64,000 nucleotides of DNA from contig NZ_LZKI01000189.1 in NCBI RefSeq assembly GCF_001672755.1, positions 62,001 through 126,000 of the forward strand, read 5' to 3'. The notes below the pieces were generated by a model that saw nothing but the letters and a program-made list of their open reading frames with translations, made no database searches and had not been told where the DNA came from. This document shows, one piece after another, positions 8,615-16,444 of this stretch. Each line of letters begins with the position of its first letter. Position 1 is the first letter of the stretch. Both the position numbers and the translations under genes were made by a program. Source of the DNA: Mycobacterium colombiense. Lineage in GTDB: Bacteria > Actinomycetota > Actinomycetes > Mycobacteriales > Mycobacteriaceae.

Positions 8615-8799
8615 AAGTTTGGGTAGACGACCAGAAGTGTCGCGGTCACGGCATGTGTCTCACGCTGTGTCCCGAGGTGTTCAGCCTGACCGACGACGGT
8701 TATGCCGAGGCCATAGATTCCGACGTTCCAACGGAATTGGAGGCGGCGGCCCAGGAGGCAATCCAATGTTGTCCCGAGCAGGCGATCAGCGATAAGTAG
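8611..8799 (+). CDS. Small [3Fe-4S]/[4Fe-4S] ferredoxin, CxxHxxC type, P450 partner
   Basis: 62 aa. Cluster residues: C10, H13 (where a canonical [4Fe-4S] ferredoxin has Cys), C16 and the distal CP at C54. It also has an extra proximal C20 (CLTLCP) and C53 next to C54, which its relatives in this window lack. Family knowledge: mycobacterial ferredoxins of the CxxXxxC...CP type serve neighbouring P450s. Translationally coupled to the P450 by ATGA overlap. The extra cysteines could alter cluster type or redox potential. Confidence 0.88.
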   Translation: MKVWVDDQKCRGHGMCLTLCPEVFSLTDDGYAEAIDSDVPTELEAAAQEAIQCCPEQAISDK

Positions 8800-8829
8800 T
8801 CGAATACACGGGCGAGTAGGGAGATTCGA

Positions 8830-9114
8830 GTGGCAAAGGGCTATGTCATCCTCACCGAGGCGATCAAAGACCCGGAAGGCATGAAGGCATACGCCCAAGC
8901 CGCCGGATCGGCGATGAGTGGCGCCACCATTCTCGCGGTGGACACCTCACCCACAGTCATCGAAGGCGACTGGCACGGCGACCAGACCGTCGTTCTGGAA
9001 TTCGAGTCGGTGGACGCCGCCCGGGCGTGGTACGAGTCCGAGGGCTACCAAAAGGCAGCGAAACTGCGGCAGGCGGCGGCCGACTGCAACGCGGTCATCC
9101 TCTCCGGATTCTGA
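8830..9114 (+). CDS. DUF1330 family protein
   Basis: 94 aa, one dimeric alpha/beta-barrel-like DUF1330 domain (opening KGYVILTEAIKDPEGMKAYAQ, later VVLEFESVDAARAWYESEGYQ). The fold is known but the biochemical role is not. GTG start at 8830 with GGGAG about 6 bases upstream; 30 bp after the ferredoxin, so third gene of the P450 operon. Convergent with, and 3 bp from, the next ferredoxin gene. Confidence 0.82.
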   Translation: MAKGYVILTEAIKDPEGMKAYAQAAGSAMSGATILAVDTSPTVIEGDWHGDQTVVLEFESVDAARAWYESEGYQKAAKLRQAAADCNAVILSGF

Positions 9115-9117
9115 CCG

Positions 9118-9318
9118 CTACTCTCCGACGATGGAGATCGCCTGCCGAGGGCATTGACGGACGGCCTCGCGCACGTCGGCCTCGTTCTCAGGGGTCACTT
9201 CTTCCTGGTGAACCGTCAGCATGTCGTCGTCACCGAGCTCGAATATTTCGGGGTTGATGCCCATGCAGACGCCGTTGCTCTCGCAGAGTCCCCAATCGAC
9301 TTCGATCTTCTTCGTCAC
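9118..9318 (-). CDS. Small ferredoxin, CxxNxxC type, P450 partner
   Basis: 66 aa, GTG start at 9318 after AAGGGAG. Cluster residues: C12, N15 (non-canonical position), C18 and CP at C56. Lies 10 bp downstream of the P450 at 9329-10534 on the same strand, so it is the natural electron donor for that enzyme. It differs from the three other ferredoxins of the window in the variable residue (Asn rather than His or Phe). Confidence 0.88.
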   Translation of the reverse strand: MTKKIEVDWGLCESNGVCMGINPEIFELGDDDMLTVHQEEVTPENEADVREAVRQCPRQAISIVGE

Positions 9319-9328
9319 CGCGACTCCC

Positions 9329-10534
9329 TTACCGAAGCACCTTGACGGGCACGTTCTTCCAGCCCGCGACGTTCTGCATGTTCACCCGTTTGCATCCCGC
9401 CCAGTCCACTTCGTAGCGGGGCATGAAGTCGAGCAGCCGCTCCAGAGCGATCCGACTTTCCAGGCGGGCCAGCGCGGCGCCGAGGCAGCTGTGGATCCCG
9501 TACCCGAGTCCGAGGTGCTGCGCCTCGGTCTGGTCACGCTCGATATCGAATGTGTCGGCGTCGGTGAACGCCTCCGGGTCGCGGTTCGCCGCGGCGCCGC
9601 AGAGGAATACGGGTTTGCCCGCGGGGATCACGCCGCCGCTGACGTGGGCCTCTTTGAGGGTGTAGCGCACGTTGTACTGCACCGGCCCCTCGTAGCGCAG
9701 TAGCTCTTCGACGGCCCCGGGAATCTTGTCGCGGTCCTCCTGCAGCTTCTGCCACTGGTCTGGGTGGTTGGCGAAGATGACCGCCGCGTTGCCCATGAGT
9801 TTGGTGACGGTCTCGGCGCCCGCGCCGCCCAGAAGGGTTGCGAATCCGCAGATCTCGATGTCGTCGAGCTTGCGGAGCTCGCCGTCTTCGCCCGGGATCT
9901 CCGCCGCGATCAGCCGGCTGATCATGTCTTCCTGCGGCTCCTGACGCCGCTCCTGGACCAGGCTGAAGTAGTACATCGCCGTATCGATGTTGGCCTGCAT
10001 GCCGGCCTCGCTGATCTCGATCTGCCCCGGCTCGTGATGCAGGCTGGTGTCGATCCAGTGGCGAACCTGCTGGCGGTATTCCTCCGGCACGCCGGCCATC
10101 CGGGTGATGACCTCTACCGGGAACGGCCCGGAGAAGTCCTGCACGACGTCGAAATTGTCCGAGTCGACAGCGCCGAGGTACTTGTCGATGACCTCGATGA
10201 TCGTCTCGCGCTGCGATTGAATGGCCCGCGGGGTGAAGGCCTTGTTGAGCAGGCTGCGCATGTGGCGGTGCTCCGGCGGGTCCATGAAGATGATCGACTT
10301 CTGCTCGGGGGCGATGCCCCGGCGCACCATCGCCAGGTCGCAGCCGCGCGCCGACGAATACGTCTCGAAGTCCTTGAACGCGGCCGCGACGTCTTCGTGT
10401 CGGGTCAGCGCGTAAAAATCCTCTTTCTCGTCGTAATACAGGGGCGCTTCCTCGCGCATCCGCCGATAGATGTCGAACGGATTGTTGAAGTAGTCCTCGG
10501 CGTACGGGTCGAAGACAACCTTCGGTTTTGTCAC
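9329..10534 (-). CDS. Cytochrome P450 with Leu in place of the heme-loop Phe
   Basis: 401 aa. I-helix motif GGAGAETV; heme loop LGYGIHSCLG with Cys at about 350. In the signature FxxGxHxC the Phe packing against the thiolate is a Leu here, an uncommon change that can shift heme potential. GTG start at 10534 follows GAGGAGG; a longer frame upstream lacks such a site. Followed at 10 bp by its ferredoxin. It seems a different P450 family from those at 7343 and 53337. Substrate unknown. Confidence 0.92.
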   Translation of the reverse strand: MTKPKVVFDPYAEDYFNNPFDIYRRMREEAPLYYDEKEDFYALTRHEDVAAAFKDFETYSSARGCDLAMVRRGIAPEQKSIIFMDPPEHRHMRSLLNKAFTPRAIQSQRETIIEVIDKYLGAVDSDNFDVVQDFSGPFPVEVITRMAGVPEEYRQQVRHWIDTSLHHEPGQIEISEAGMQANIDTAMYYFSLVQERRQEPQEDMISRLIAAEIPGEDGELRKLDDIEICGFATLLGGAGAETVTKLMGNAAVIFANHPDQWQKLQEDRDKIPGAVEELLRYEGPVQYNVRYTLKEAHVSGGVIPAGKPVFLCGAAANRDPEAFTDADTFDIERDQTEAQHLGLGYGIHSCLGAALARLESRIALERLLDFMPRYEVDWAGCKRVNMQNVAGWKNVPVKVLR

Positions 10535-10645
10535 TGAATCCTCCTCAGCGGCGAGGTTGGGCTGAACCTTTACAGCGGAGTCCCTGACTGTAACGCTAAC
10601 GGTAATACCTTCGTGACGAACCGGAAAGACCAAAACGCTGGTATT
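10535..10645. promoter_or_regulatory. P450 promoter region with TAACG-type direct repeats
   Basis: Upstream of the leftward P450, GTAACGCTAACGGTAATACC (10588-10607) contains near-direct repeats of TAACG and a GGTA-A-TACC dyad. No GAGAAT operator is present. A regulator site is possible but not demonstrated; the next gene to the right ends at 10646. Confidence 0.3.
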
Positions 10646-11446
10646 TCAAACCCTCTTCGCGACGTCGATCTTCTCGATGACGTCATCCAGCGCACCCAGC
10701 CCGTCGCCCAACTCCTCGGCGACACCACGGACGACGGCCAGGTCTTTACCGACGAAGTCGCCGGCGACCTCGATGAATGACGCGACGCAACCGCCTGCAG
10801 CGACGAGGTTCAGCACGCGACTGGTCGCGCTGCCGTGCTGTAAGGCGGTCAGCAACGTCGATTCCGGCACGCCGAGCCGTTCTCCCAGTCGAATTGATTC
10901 GGCAAGCAGCCCGATCTGGGCCGCGAACAGTGCATTGTTGACCAGCTTCACCTTCTGGCCGGCACCCGTCGGCCCGACGTGCAGGACGGGATCTCCATAG
11001 CAACCCAGCAGTGGCCGCACCCGGTCAACCGCTTGGTCGGCGCCTCCCACGAACAGCGTGAGCCGGCCGGCCTCGATGTCGTGCGGGCCCCCGCTGACCG
11101 CGGCGTCGACGACGTCAATCCCGTTGGCGCGCTCTGCGACGGCCTCGATGGTGTTCGGGTTCGCGGTGGTGTGCACCACCAACGTCGAACCGGGCGGCAT
11201 GCTCGGCAGCAGTGCGGTGTCCAGGCAGACATCCCGCACCTGTTGGTCGGTGAACACGCAGAGCACCACCACATCGGCGTCCGCACCGGCTTCGGCTGCC
11301 TCGTTGACCGCCCGCGCGCCCAGTTGCTGGACTTCGCTGCGCTTTTCGGCGCTCCGGCCCAGCGCGTTAACCTCGTGACCGGCCGCTACCAGACGGCCCA
11401 TCATGGGGCGACCCATCCGCCCCGCGCCGATGAATCCGACCCTCAC
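10646..11446 (-). CDS. NAD(P)-binding beta-hydroxyacid dehydrogenase (3-hydroxyisobutyrate dehydrogenase-like), copy B
   Basis: 266 aa. Rossmann motif GFIGAGRMGRPM at the N-terminus, substrate loop DAAVSGGPHDIEAG, and the catalytic-lysine segment GAGQKVKLVNN are all present. It oxidises a 3-hydroxyacid or reduces the semialdehyde/imine equivalent; substrate undefined. GTG start overlaps the upstream paralogue's stop (GTGA). Last of four coupled genes (13208-14863, 12258-13208, 11443-12258, 10646-11446). Two consecutive homologous dehydrogenases may form a hetero-oligomer or act on successive intermediates. Confidence 0.88.
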   Translation of the reverse strand: MRVGFIGAGRMGRPMMGRLVAAGHEVNALGRSAEKRSEVQQLGARAVNEAAEAGADADVVVLCVFTDQQVRDVCLDTALLPSMPPGSTLVVHTTANPNTIEAVAERANGIDVVDAAVSGGPHDIEAGRLTLFVGGADQAVDRVRPLLGCYGDPVLHVGPTGAGQKVKLVNNALFAAQIGLLAESIRLGERLGVPESTLLTALQHGSATSRVLNLVAAGGCVASFIEVAGDFVGKDLAVVRGVAEELGDGLGALDDVIEKIDVAKRV

Positions 11447-12258
11447 CGGGGATGGTCCATCAGGGCCAGCGCCGCGTCGGCCGCATCGAGCACGGCACCG
11501 CCGCTCGCCCCGACCCCGCCGGCGAGGTCGACCACCAGCCGGACGTCCTTCTGGAGCAGCCCCCCTGCGACACCGGCCAGCCTGTCCAGGCCGCCGATAC
11601 CGCCGAGAGCGTTGAGCGCGAAGCTGTTTCCGCTACTGCGCGAGACCACCTCGGTGAGACGGTCCGGCTCGACGCCCAGCTCTTCGGCCAGGGACAGGGC
11701 GGTGGCCGCCGTGGCCAGGTTGGCGGTGAACAACAGGTTGTTCAGCAGCTTCGTGGTTTGTCCGGAACCCAGTTCGCCGAGGTGGACGACCGGATCGGCA
11801 TAGGTTTCGAAGATCGGACGACAGCGTTCGACGACGTCGGTGTCACCGCCGACCATCACCAGTAGCCGGCCCCCGGCCGCCGCGCCTCCGCCTCCGCTCA
11901 CCGGCGCGTCGATGACGGAAACACCGTGCGGGGCGGCCTTGTTCGCGAGCTCACGGCAGGTGTTTGGGTGCACCGTGCTGTGTACGGCGATGACGCCGCC
12001 GGGTTGCATCGTCGTCAATAATCCGTTTTCGCCGCAGGCGAGTTCGTCGATGTCGGCGTCGCCGGTCACGCAGAGGCACACCAGATCACTGGCCGCGGCG
12101 AGTGCGGCCGGAGACCCGGCGATCTTGGCCGGGGAGTCGCCGAACGCCTCGAGGGCCTCCGGTCTGCGCGCCCACAGCGTGGTGGGGTATCCGCCCTCGG
12201 CGATCCGCCGCGCCATGGGTCCGCCCTGGCTGCCCAAGCCGATGAATCCGACGCGCAT
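11443..12258 (-). CDS. NAD(P)-binding beta-hydroxyacid dehydrogenase (3-hydroxyisobutyrate dehydrogenase-like), copy A
   Basis: 271 aa from the ATG at 12258. Rossmann motif GFIGLGSQGGPM (Gln where Met is usual), substrate loop DAPVSGGGGAAAGG, catalytic-lysine segment GSGQTTKLLNN. The start overlaps the stop of the alpha/beta-hydrolase gene as TGATG; a longer frame to 12372 would overlap that gene by 115 bp and is rejected. Similar overall to its downstream neighbour and to the enzyme at 25284, giving three paralogues in the window. Confidence 0.88.
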   Translation of the reverse strand: MRVGFIGLGSQGGPMARRIAEGGYPTTLWARRPEALEAFGDSPAKIAGSPAALAAASDLVCLCVTGDADIDELACGENGLLTTMQPGGVIAVHSTVHPNTCRELANKAAPHGVSVIDAPVSGGGGAAAGGRLLVMVGGDTDVVERCRPIFETYADPVVHLGELGSGQTTKLLNNLLFTANLATAATALSLAEELGVEPDRLTEVVSRSSGNSFALNALGGIGGLDRLAGVAGGLLQKDVRLVVDLAGGVGASGGAVLDAADAALALMDHPR

Positions 12259-13208
12259 CACCCTGCCTCCTCGTCCGCCGAGCGTGACGCTGCAGCCACG
12301 CTCGGGCTCGAAGATGACTGTGGCGTCACGTTCGAGGGGCCGTCTGGGCGTGAGGCCGCCTCGGCCACGCATTCCCGCACGAAGTCAAGGACTTTCGAGT
12401 GATAGTCGGGGGCGGCATGGCTGAGGCTAATGTTGTGCCCGGCGTCCGGTTGTCGATGCACGACGAACCGCGGCGCCCCGGCGAACAGCGCGCCGACCTC
12501 GGTCACCGCCGCATCGTCGGTCTGCCAAACCTTTTCGTGCTCGGCGATGCTGAAGTGCACCGGGACGCGCACGGCGGGCGCGAGCTCCGGAAAAGTCTGT
12601 CGTGCCCAGTTCGACACCATCTGGTCCTCGTAAGACGGAGCCGACGGCGAAACCGTGGCGCCGCCGAGAACCTCCGGCGGATACAGCCCCTCTGGGCTCC
12701 ACAGCAATTCGCGCATGCCCGACGGGCGGCGTTCGCGGGTAGCCGTTTTCAGTATTTCCTTCGCCGCGGGGTGGTAGTGCCGGCCGGTGCCCGCGAGCTC
12801 GATGCCGAGCAGGTCGGCACCCCGAGCGTCGGCGGCCAACCGTATCGTCAGCTCGCAACCGCCCGAATGACCCCACACGAATACGCCCGCGCCACGTGGT
12901 CGTTCGCCGAGGATGCGATCGACAGCGCCGTAAGCGAGCTTGACGCGCTGCTCGCCGGAGACCATCGCCTCCGGATAGGGCGCCGAGCTCCCATAGCCGG
13001 GCCGATCCAGTGCCACCACGGTGAATCCGGCCGCCGCGCCCGTCCGCGCCAGCGAGTACGACGGATGACCGGGGCAGTCGAAATACATTGCGGTGGTGCC
13101 GCCCCCGTGAATCGCCACGATGACGGCCGTGGGGTCGTCGGCTTCGGCGACCAATGCCGACATCGGTACCCCGTCGACGATCACCAGCCGGGGACGGGGA
13201 GTGGTCAT
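12258..13208 (-). CDS. Alpha/beta hydrolase
   Basis: 316 aa. Oxyanion-hole loop AIHGGGTT, nucleophile elbow GHSGGCE, and a late DAGHNISLSH supplying the probable catalytic His. The last about 35 residues are Ser/Ala-rich and low-complexity, an unusual tail for this fold. Start ATG at 13208 overlaps the previous stop (TGATG); a GTG three bases upstream is equally possible. It may hydrolyse a CoA thioester, ester or C-C bond made by the DUF35-thiolase protein encoded just upstream (context inference only). Confidence 0.87.
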   Translation of the reverse strand: MTTPRPRLVIVDGVPMSALVAEADDPTAVIVAIHGGGTTAMYFDCPGHPSYSLARTGAAAGFTVVALDRPGYGSSAPYPEAMVSGEQRVKLAYGAVDRILGERPRGAGVFVWGHSGGCELTIRLAADARGADLLGIELAGTGRHYHPAAKEILKTATRERRPSGMRELLWSPEGLYPPEVLGGATVSPSAPSYEDQMVSNWARQTFPELAPAVRVPVHFSIAEHEKVWQTDDAAVTEVGALFAGAPRFVVHRQPDAGHNISLSHAAPDYHSKVLDFVRECVAEAASRPDGPSNVTPQSSSSPSVAAASRSADEEAG

Positions 13209-14863
13209 CACGCGTCGGCCCGCAGCAACAGCACGCCGCTGGGAGTGAGGCCGCCACTGCTGACCACACCGACGCGGGCGCCTGCGACCTGGCGATCACC
13301 CGCCTCGCCGCGCAGCTGGGTGATCGCCTCGTGCAGCAGTCCCATGCCGTGCGTCCGGCCGTGCGAAAGTTGGCCGCCATGGGTGTTCAGCGGCAACAGG
13401 CCGTCGCGCGCAACGTTCTTGCCGCCGTCCAGGAAGTCCTTGGCCTCCCCGATCCCGCAGAAGCCGAGCGCCTCGATCCAGGACAGGCAGTTGAACGTGA
13501 AGCCGTCGTACAGTTCGGCGACGTCGACGTCGTCGGGGCGCAGCGAGGTGCGGGTCCACACGTGCGCCGCCTGACCGAGCACCTGCGGCTCGTGCGTGAG
13601 AGTGCTTTGGTCCCAGTCGATCCGCTCGACGATCTGGGTACCCACCGCCTCCACGAAGACGGGCGGCTTGGGCATATCGCGGGCGGCGTCGACGGCGGAA
13701 ACGACGACGGCGATCGCCCCGTCGCACGGCACGTCGCAGTCGTACAGGCCGAACGGCGTGGTGATGGGCCGCGCGTTCAGGTAGTCGTCCATCGTCATCG
13801 GAGACCGGTAAATGGCGGTCGGGTTGAGTTCGGCGTTGGCCCGTTGATTCAACGCGATCCAGCCCAGGGTTTCCCTGGTGGTGCCGTACCGGTGGAAGTG
13901 CCGCTGCGCGTTCATCGCCAGGGTGTGCGCCGCAGAGGTGGCGCCGAAGGGCATCTGCCAGCCCGACATCCCGCCCATGGACGGGACGATCTTGCCCTGC
14001 TTCATCAGCTCACCGTGGGTGGCTTCCCATAGCGTGCGGAAGCACAACACGTGCCGTGCCAGCCCGCAGGCGATCGCCAGCATCGCCGAGATCACTGAAC
14101 CGCCGGGGCCGAAGGTCTCCATGGTGCCGTTGTGCCACGTCGGCCGGATCCCCAGCGCGGCCTCCAGCGCGGTGACCCCGCCTTCGCCCATGCCCGCGAC
14201 GTTGATCGGGCCAGGGTAGGTCGACAGGCCGTCGATGTCGGCGAGGGTGAGCCCGGCGTCGGCGATCGCCGCCTCGCACGCGTCGATGGTGAGCGACAGC
14301 GCCGGCACCATCAACCGCCGCCCGACCTGTGACATACCGATCCCCGTCAGGGCGGCCTTGTCCTCGAACTTCTCCCGCGTGAGCATGGGTTGGATGTATT
14401 CGCCAAAGCGTTCCGGCGCGATCTCATCGTCGGGTAGGGGAGCGGACCGCCCGTCGGCGCTCGGCTTGAACAGCGGAAACCACACGTCCTCGACCTGCTC
14501 GAAGACGACCTCGACCTGCTGACCGAGTTCGAGCTGATCGGGTTCGCACTCGACGATGTTGGTAGTCAACCGAACCCGGGGATCCTCGGCGATCGCCACC
14601 TGCGCGATGACGTAGGGCGCCGCCAGCCCGGGCAGGCTGAACCGCTCGTTGATGGTGAATCCGGCGAGCATCGCCCTGCCGGAGACCTCCCGCACGCCCA
14701 CATCGCGCGAGCGGCAGTACCGGCACACCGGCGCCGGCGGGTGGATCAGCGATTCACAGCTCTGGCATTCCTGGAGCCGTAGTTTTCCGTCGGCGCCCGA
14801 GGTCCAGAAGAATTCGTTCTCCTGCGTGACCTGGGGCAATGGGCGGCCCGGTACTGCTGACAC
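13208..14863 (-). CDS. DUF35 (OB-fold, Zn-ribbon) fused to thiolase-like/SCP2-type lipid-transfer (Ltp) domain
   Basis: 551 aa. Residues about 10-130 are a DUF35 acyl-CoA-binding module with a zinc ribbon (C33, C36, C47, C50) and OB-fold. Residues about 165-551 are a thiolase-fold domain with no thiolase Cys-His-Cys triad, as in Ltp2-like proteins. Family knowledge: in actinobacterial steroid side-chain degradation, separate Ltp2 and DUF35 (ChsH2) polypeptides form a retro-aldolase. Here both halves are one chain, which suggests a self-contained aldol-lyase (inference). GTG start at 14863, four bases after GGAGG. Heads a four-gene coupled operon, with a weak GAGAAT operator 52 bp upstream. 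Confidence 0.88.
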   Translation of the reverse strand: MSAVPGRPLPQVTQENEFFWTSGADGKLRLQECQSCESLIHPPAPVCRYCRSRDVGVREVSGRAMLAGFTINERFSLPGLAAPYVIAQVAIAEDPRVRLTTNIVECEPDQLELGQQVEVVFEQVEDVWFPLFKPSADGRSAPLPDDEIAPERFGEYIQPMLTREKFEDKAALTGIGMSQVGRRLMVPALSLTIDACEAAIADAGLTLADIDGLSTYPGPINVAGMGEGGVTALEAALGIRPTWHNGTMETFGPGGSVISAMLAIACGLARHVLCFRTLWEATHGELMKQGKIVPSMGGMSGWQMPFGATSAAHTLAMNAQRHFHRYGTTRETLGWIALNQRANAELNPTAIYRSPMTMDDYLNARPITTPFGLYDCDVPCDGAIAVVVSAVDAARDMPKPPVFVEAVGTQIVERIDWDQSTLTHEPQVLGQAAHVWTRTSLRPDDVDVAELYDGFTFNCLSWIEALGFCGIGEAKDFLDGGKNVARDGLLPLNTHGGQLSHGRTHGMGLLHEAITQLRGEAGDRQVAGARVGVVSSGGLTPSGVLLLRADA

Positions 14864-14914
14864 GTCACCTCCGGGAGTCGCACGGCCGGCCCGGTAGGGC
14901 CATTATGCAAATTG

Positions 14915-14929
14915 GAGAATTACGTTATC
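14915..14929. promoter_or_regulatory. Degenerate GAGAAT-N3-ATTCTC operator upstream of DUF35-thiolase operon
   Basis: GAGAATTACGTTATC has a perfect left arm and two mismatches in the right arm. It lies 52 bp upstream of the GTG at 14863, a similar distance to that at the 7343 P450. Confidence 0.4.
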
Positions 14930-15002
14930 ACCATAGGCAGGCGCGATCCAGACACATTGGCAGTGCTCCTGCTGCAGGTCAGGCCAACTGGGGCGCACGC
15001 CG

Positions 15003-15326
15003 TCAGTACGGCACCCAGGTGCCGGTGAAATAGGTCCCCCATTGGTGAAAGCCGGCATTCCACATCGGTTCGTTCGGTGACCACCATGGCCGCGGCGGAG
15101 GGGGTGGTGGCACGTCCTGCGCCGCAAATGGCGGGGCGTACACCGGCGGAGCCGTGTACCAGTCCGGCATCGCCGGTGGCGGTTTGCACTCCCACGTCGA
15201 CACGTTCCACGACATGTTGGGATCGCACTGCGCCGAGCTGATCGCCGGCGTGGCAATCACCGCGACGGTCATCGCCATGAAGGCGACCGCAATGACAGCG
15301 GTCAGACGACCAAATAACCACCTCAT
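15003..15326 (-). CDS. Small secreted Pro/Trp-rich protein
   Basis: 107 aa. An N-terminal hydrophobic segment (about residues 5-28) and a probable signal peptidase site after A32 (ISSA-QC) indicate export. The mature part has two cysteines (C34, C47; likely disulfide), a proline run and many Trp/Tyr residues, ending FHQWGTYFTGTWVPY. No enzyme motif. ATG after GGGGAGG. Similar short secreted proteins are common in mycobacteria and unassigned; its position upstream of, and opposite to, the 15510 gene gives no functional hint. Confidence 0.75.
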   Translation of the reverse strand: MRWLFGRLTAVIAVAFMAMTVAVIATPAISSAQCDPNMSWNVSTWECKPPPAMPDWYTAPPVYAPPFAAQDVPPPPPPRPWWSPNEPMWNAGFHQWGTYFTGTWVPY

Positions 15327-15509
15327 GGTGGGCCTCCCCTTGGGGCCATTCCGACCCCGGCTGGTGCCAGCTTATTCCGTCGATACCGCGGCGACCAGAG
15401 AAATCCATCTGCGCGACGCAACACCGAGCTGGGTTGTCGTGGTGTTTCCGGTCGGCCGCGCGTTATGCTCGCGGGCGCGGTATCAAGTACTTAACATTCG
15501 GAGGGCTGG

Positions 15510-16433
15510 TTGCTCGACGCAGAGAAGGTCCTGATCACCGGGGCGACCGGCAAGATCGCGTTTCCGATCGCGCGTGCCCTGGCGGCGGCAGGAAACGAGG
15601 TGTGGGGCGCCGCGCGCCTGAAAGATCCCGCGGCCCGTCAAAAACTTGTGGACGCCGGGATCAAGCCCGTGGCGCTGGATGTCAGCGCAGGCGACTTCTC
15701 AGCTCTTCCCAACGATTTCACCTACGTCTTTCATGCGGCCGTGGACCCGGGCACCGACGACTGGAACCGCTGCGTTGAAACGAACGCACAGAACTCGGGC
15801 GAATTGCTCTACCACTGCCGCGCCGCAAAGGGTTTCGTCTTCTGCTCCACCGGCTCGATCTACGCCTATCAGGGCCGCCGACCGCTGACCGAGACCGATC
15901 CGCCGGGGGCACCGCTGCGGGCGAACTACAGCTTCTCCAAGGTTGCCGCGGAAGCGGTGTGCACCTGGATCGCCAAGCGCTATCAGGTTCCGCTCACCAT
16001 CATCCGGATCTGCTCGACGTATGGACCCCAGGGCGGTGCGCCGGCCGATCGTCTCGATGCGATGTTGGCGGGCAAGCCCATTCGGCTGCATCCCGACAAG
16101 CCGAACAACTACAACCCCATCTACGAAGACGACTACGTGGAGCTGGGTATCCGCGCTTTGGAAGTCGCCGCGGTGCCGCCCGTCGTGGTGAACTGGGCCG
16201 GTAGCGAGACCGTCAGCGTGGAGGAGTACTGCGCGTTCATGGGTGAGCTGGTGGGTGTCGAACCGATCTTCGAGTACACGCCCGAGGCGCACACCCCGCT
16301 GTGGCCGGACGTCACCCACATGCACGACGTTCTCGGCCGCACCAAGGTGCCCTGGCGCGACGGGTTCCGGCGCATGGTCGCGGCTCGCCATCCCGAAATC
16401 GCGGTGCCAGAACATGATTCGATGAGACCCTGA
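15510..16433 (+). CDS. NAD-dependent epimerase/dehydratase (extended SDR)
   Basis: 307 aa. N-terminal cofactor motif ITGATGKIA (TGxxGxxG-like, last Gly replaced by Ala), an active-site Tyr-Lys in NYSFSKVAAE, and an extended-SDR C-terminal domain. Likely oxidises or reduces a hydroxy/keto group on a sugar or lipid intermediate; 3-beta-hydroxysteroid dehydrogenases also belong to this superfamily, but nothing here proves that. TTG start at 15510 follows GGAGGG. First gene of a three-gene run with 16445 and 17201. Confidence 0.85.
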   Translation: MLDAEKVLITGATGKIAFPIARALAAAGNEVWGAARLKDPAARQKLVDAGIKPVALDVSAGDFSALPNDFTYVFHAAVDPGTDDWNRCVETNAQNSGELLYHCRAAKGFVFCSTGSIYAYQGRRPLTETDPPGAPLRANYSFSKVAAEAVCTWIAKRYQVPLTIIRICSTYGPQGGAPADRLDAMLAGKPIRLHPDKPNNYNPIYEDDYVELGIRALEVAAVPPVVVNWAGSETVSVEEYCAFMGELVGVEPIFEYTPEAHTPLWPDVTHMHDVLGRTKVPWRDGFRRMVAARHPEIAVPEHDSMRP

Positions 16434-16444
16434 GGACTGACGCC

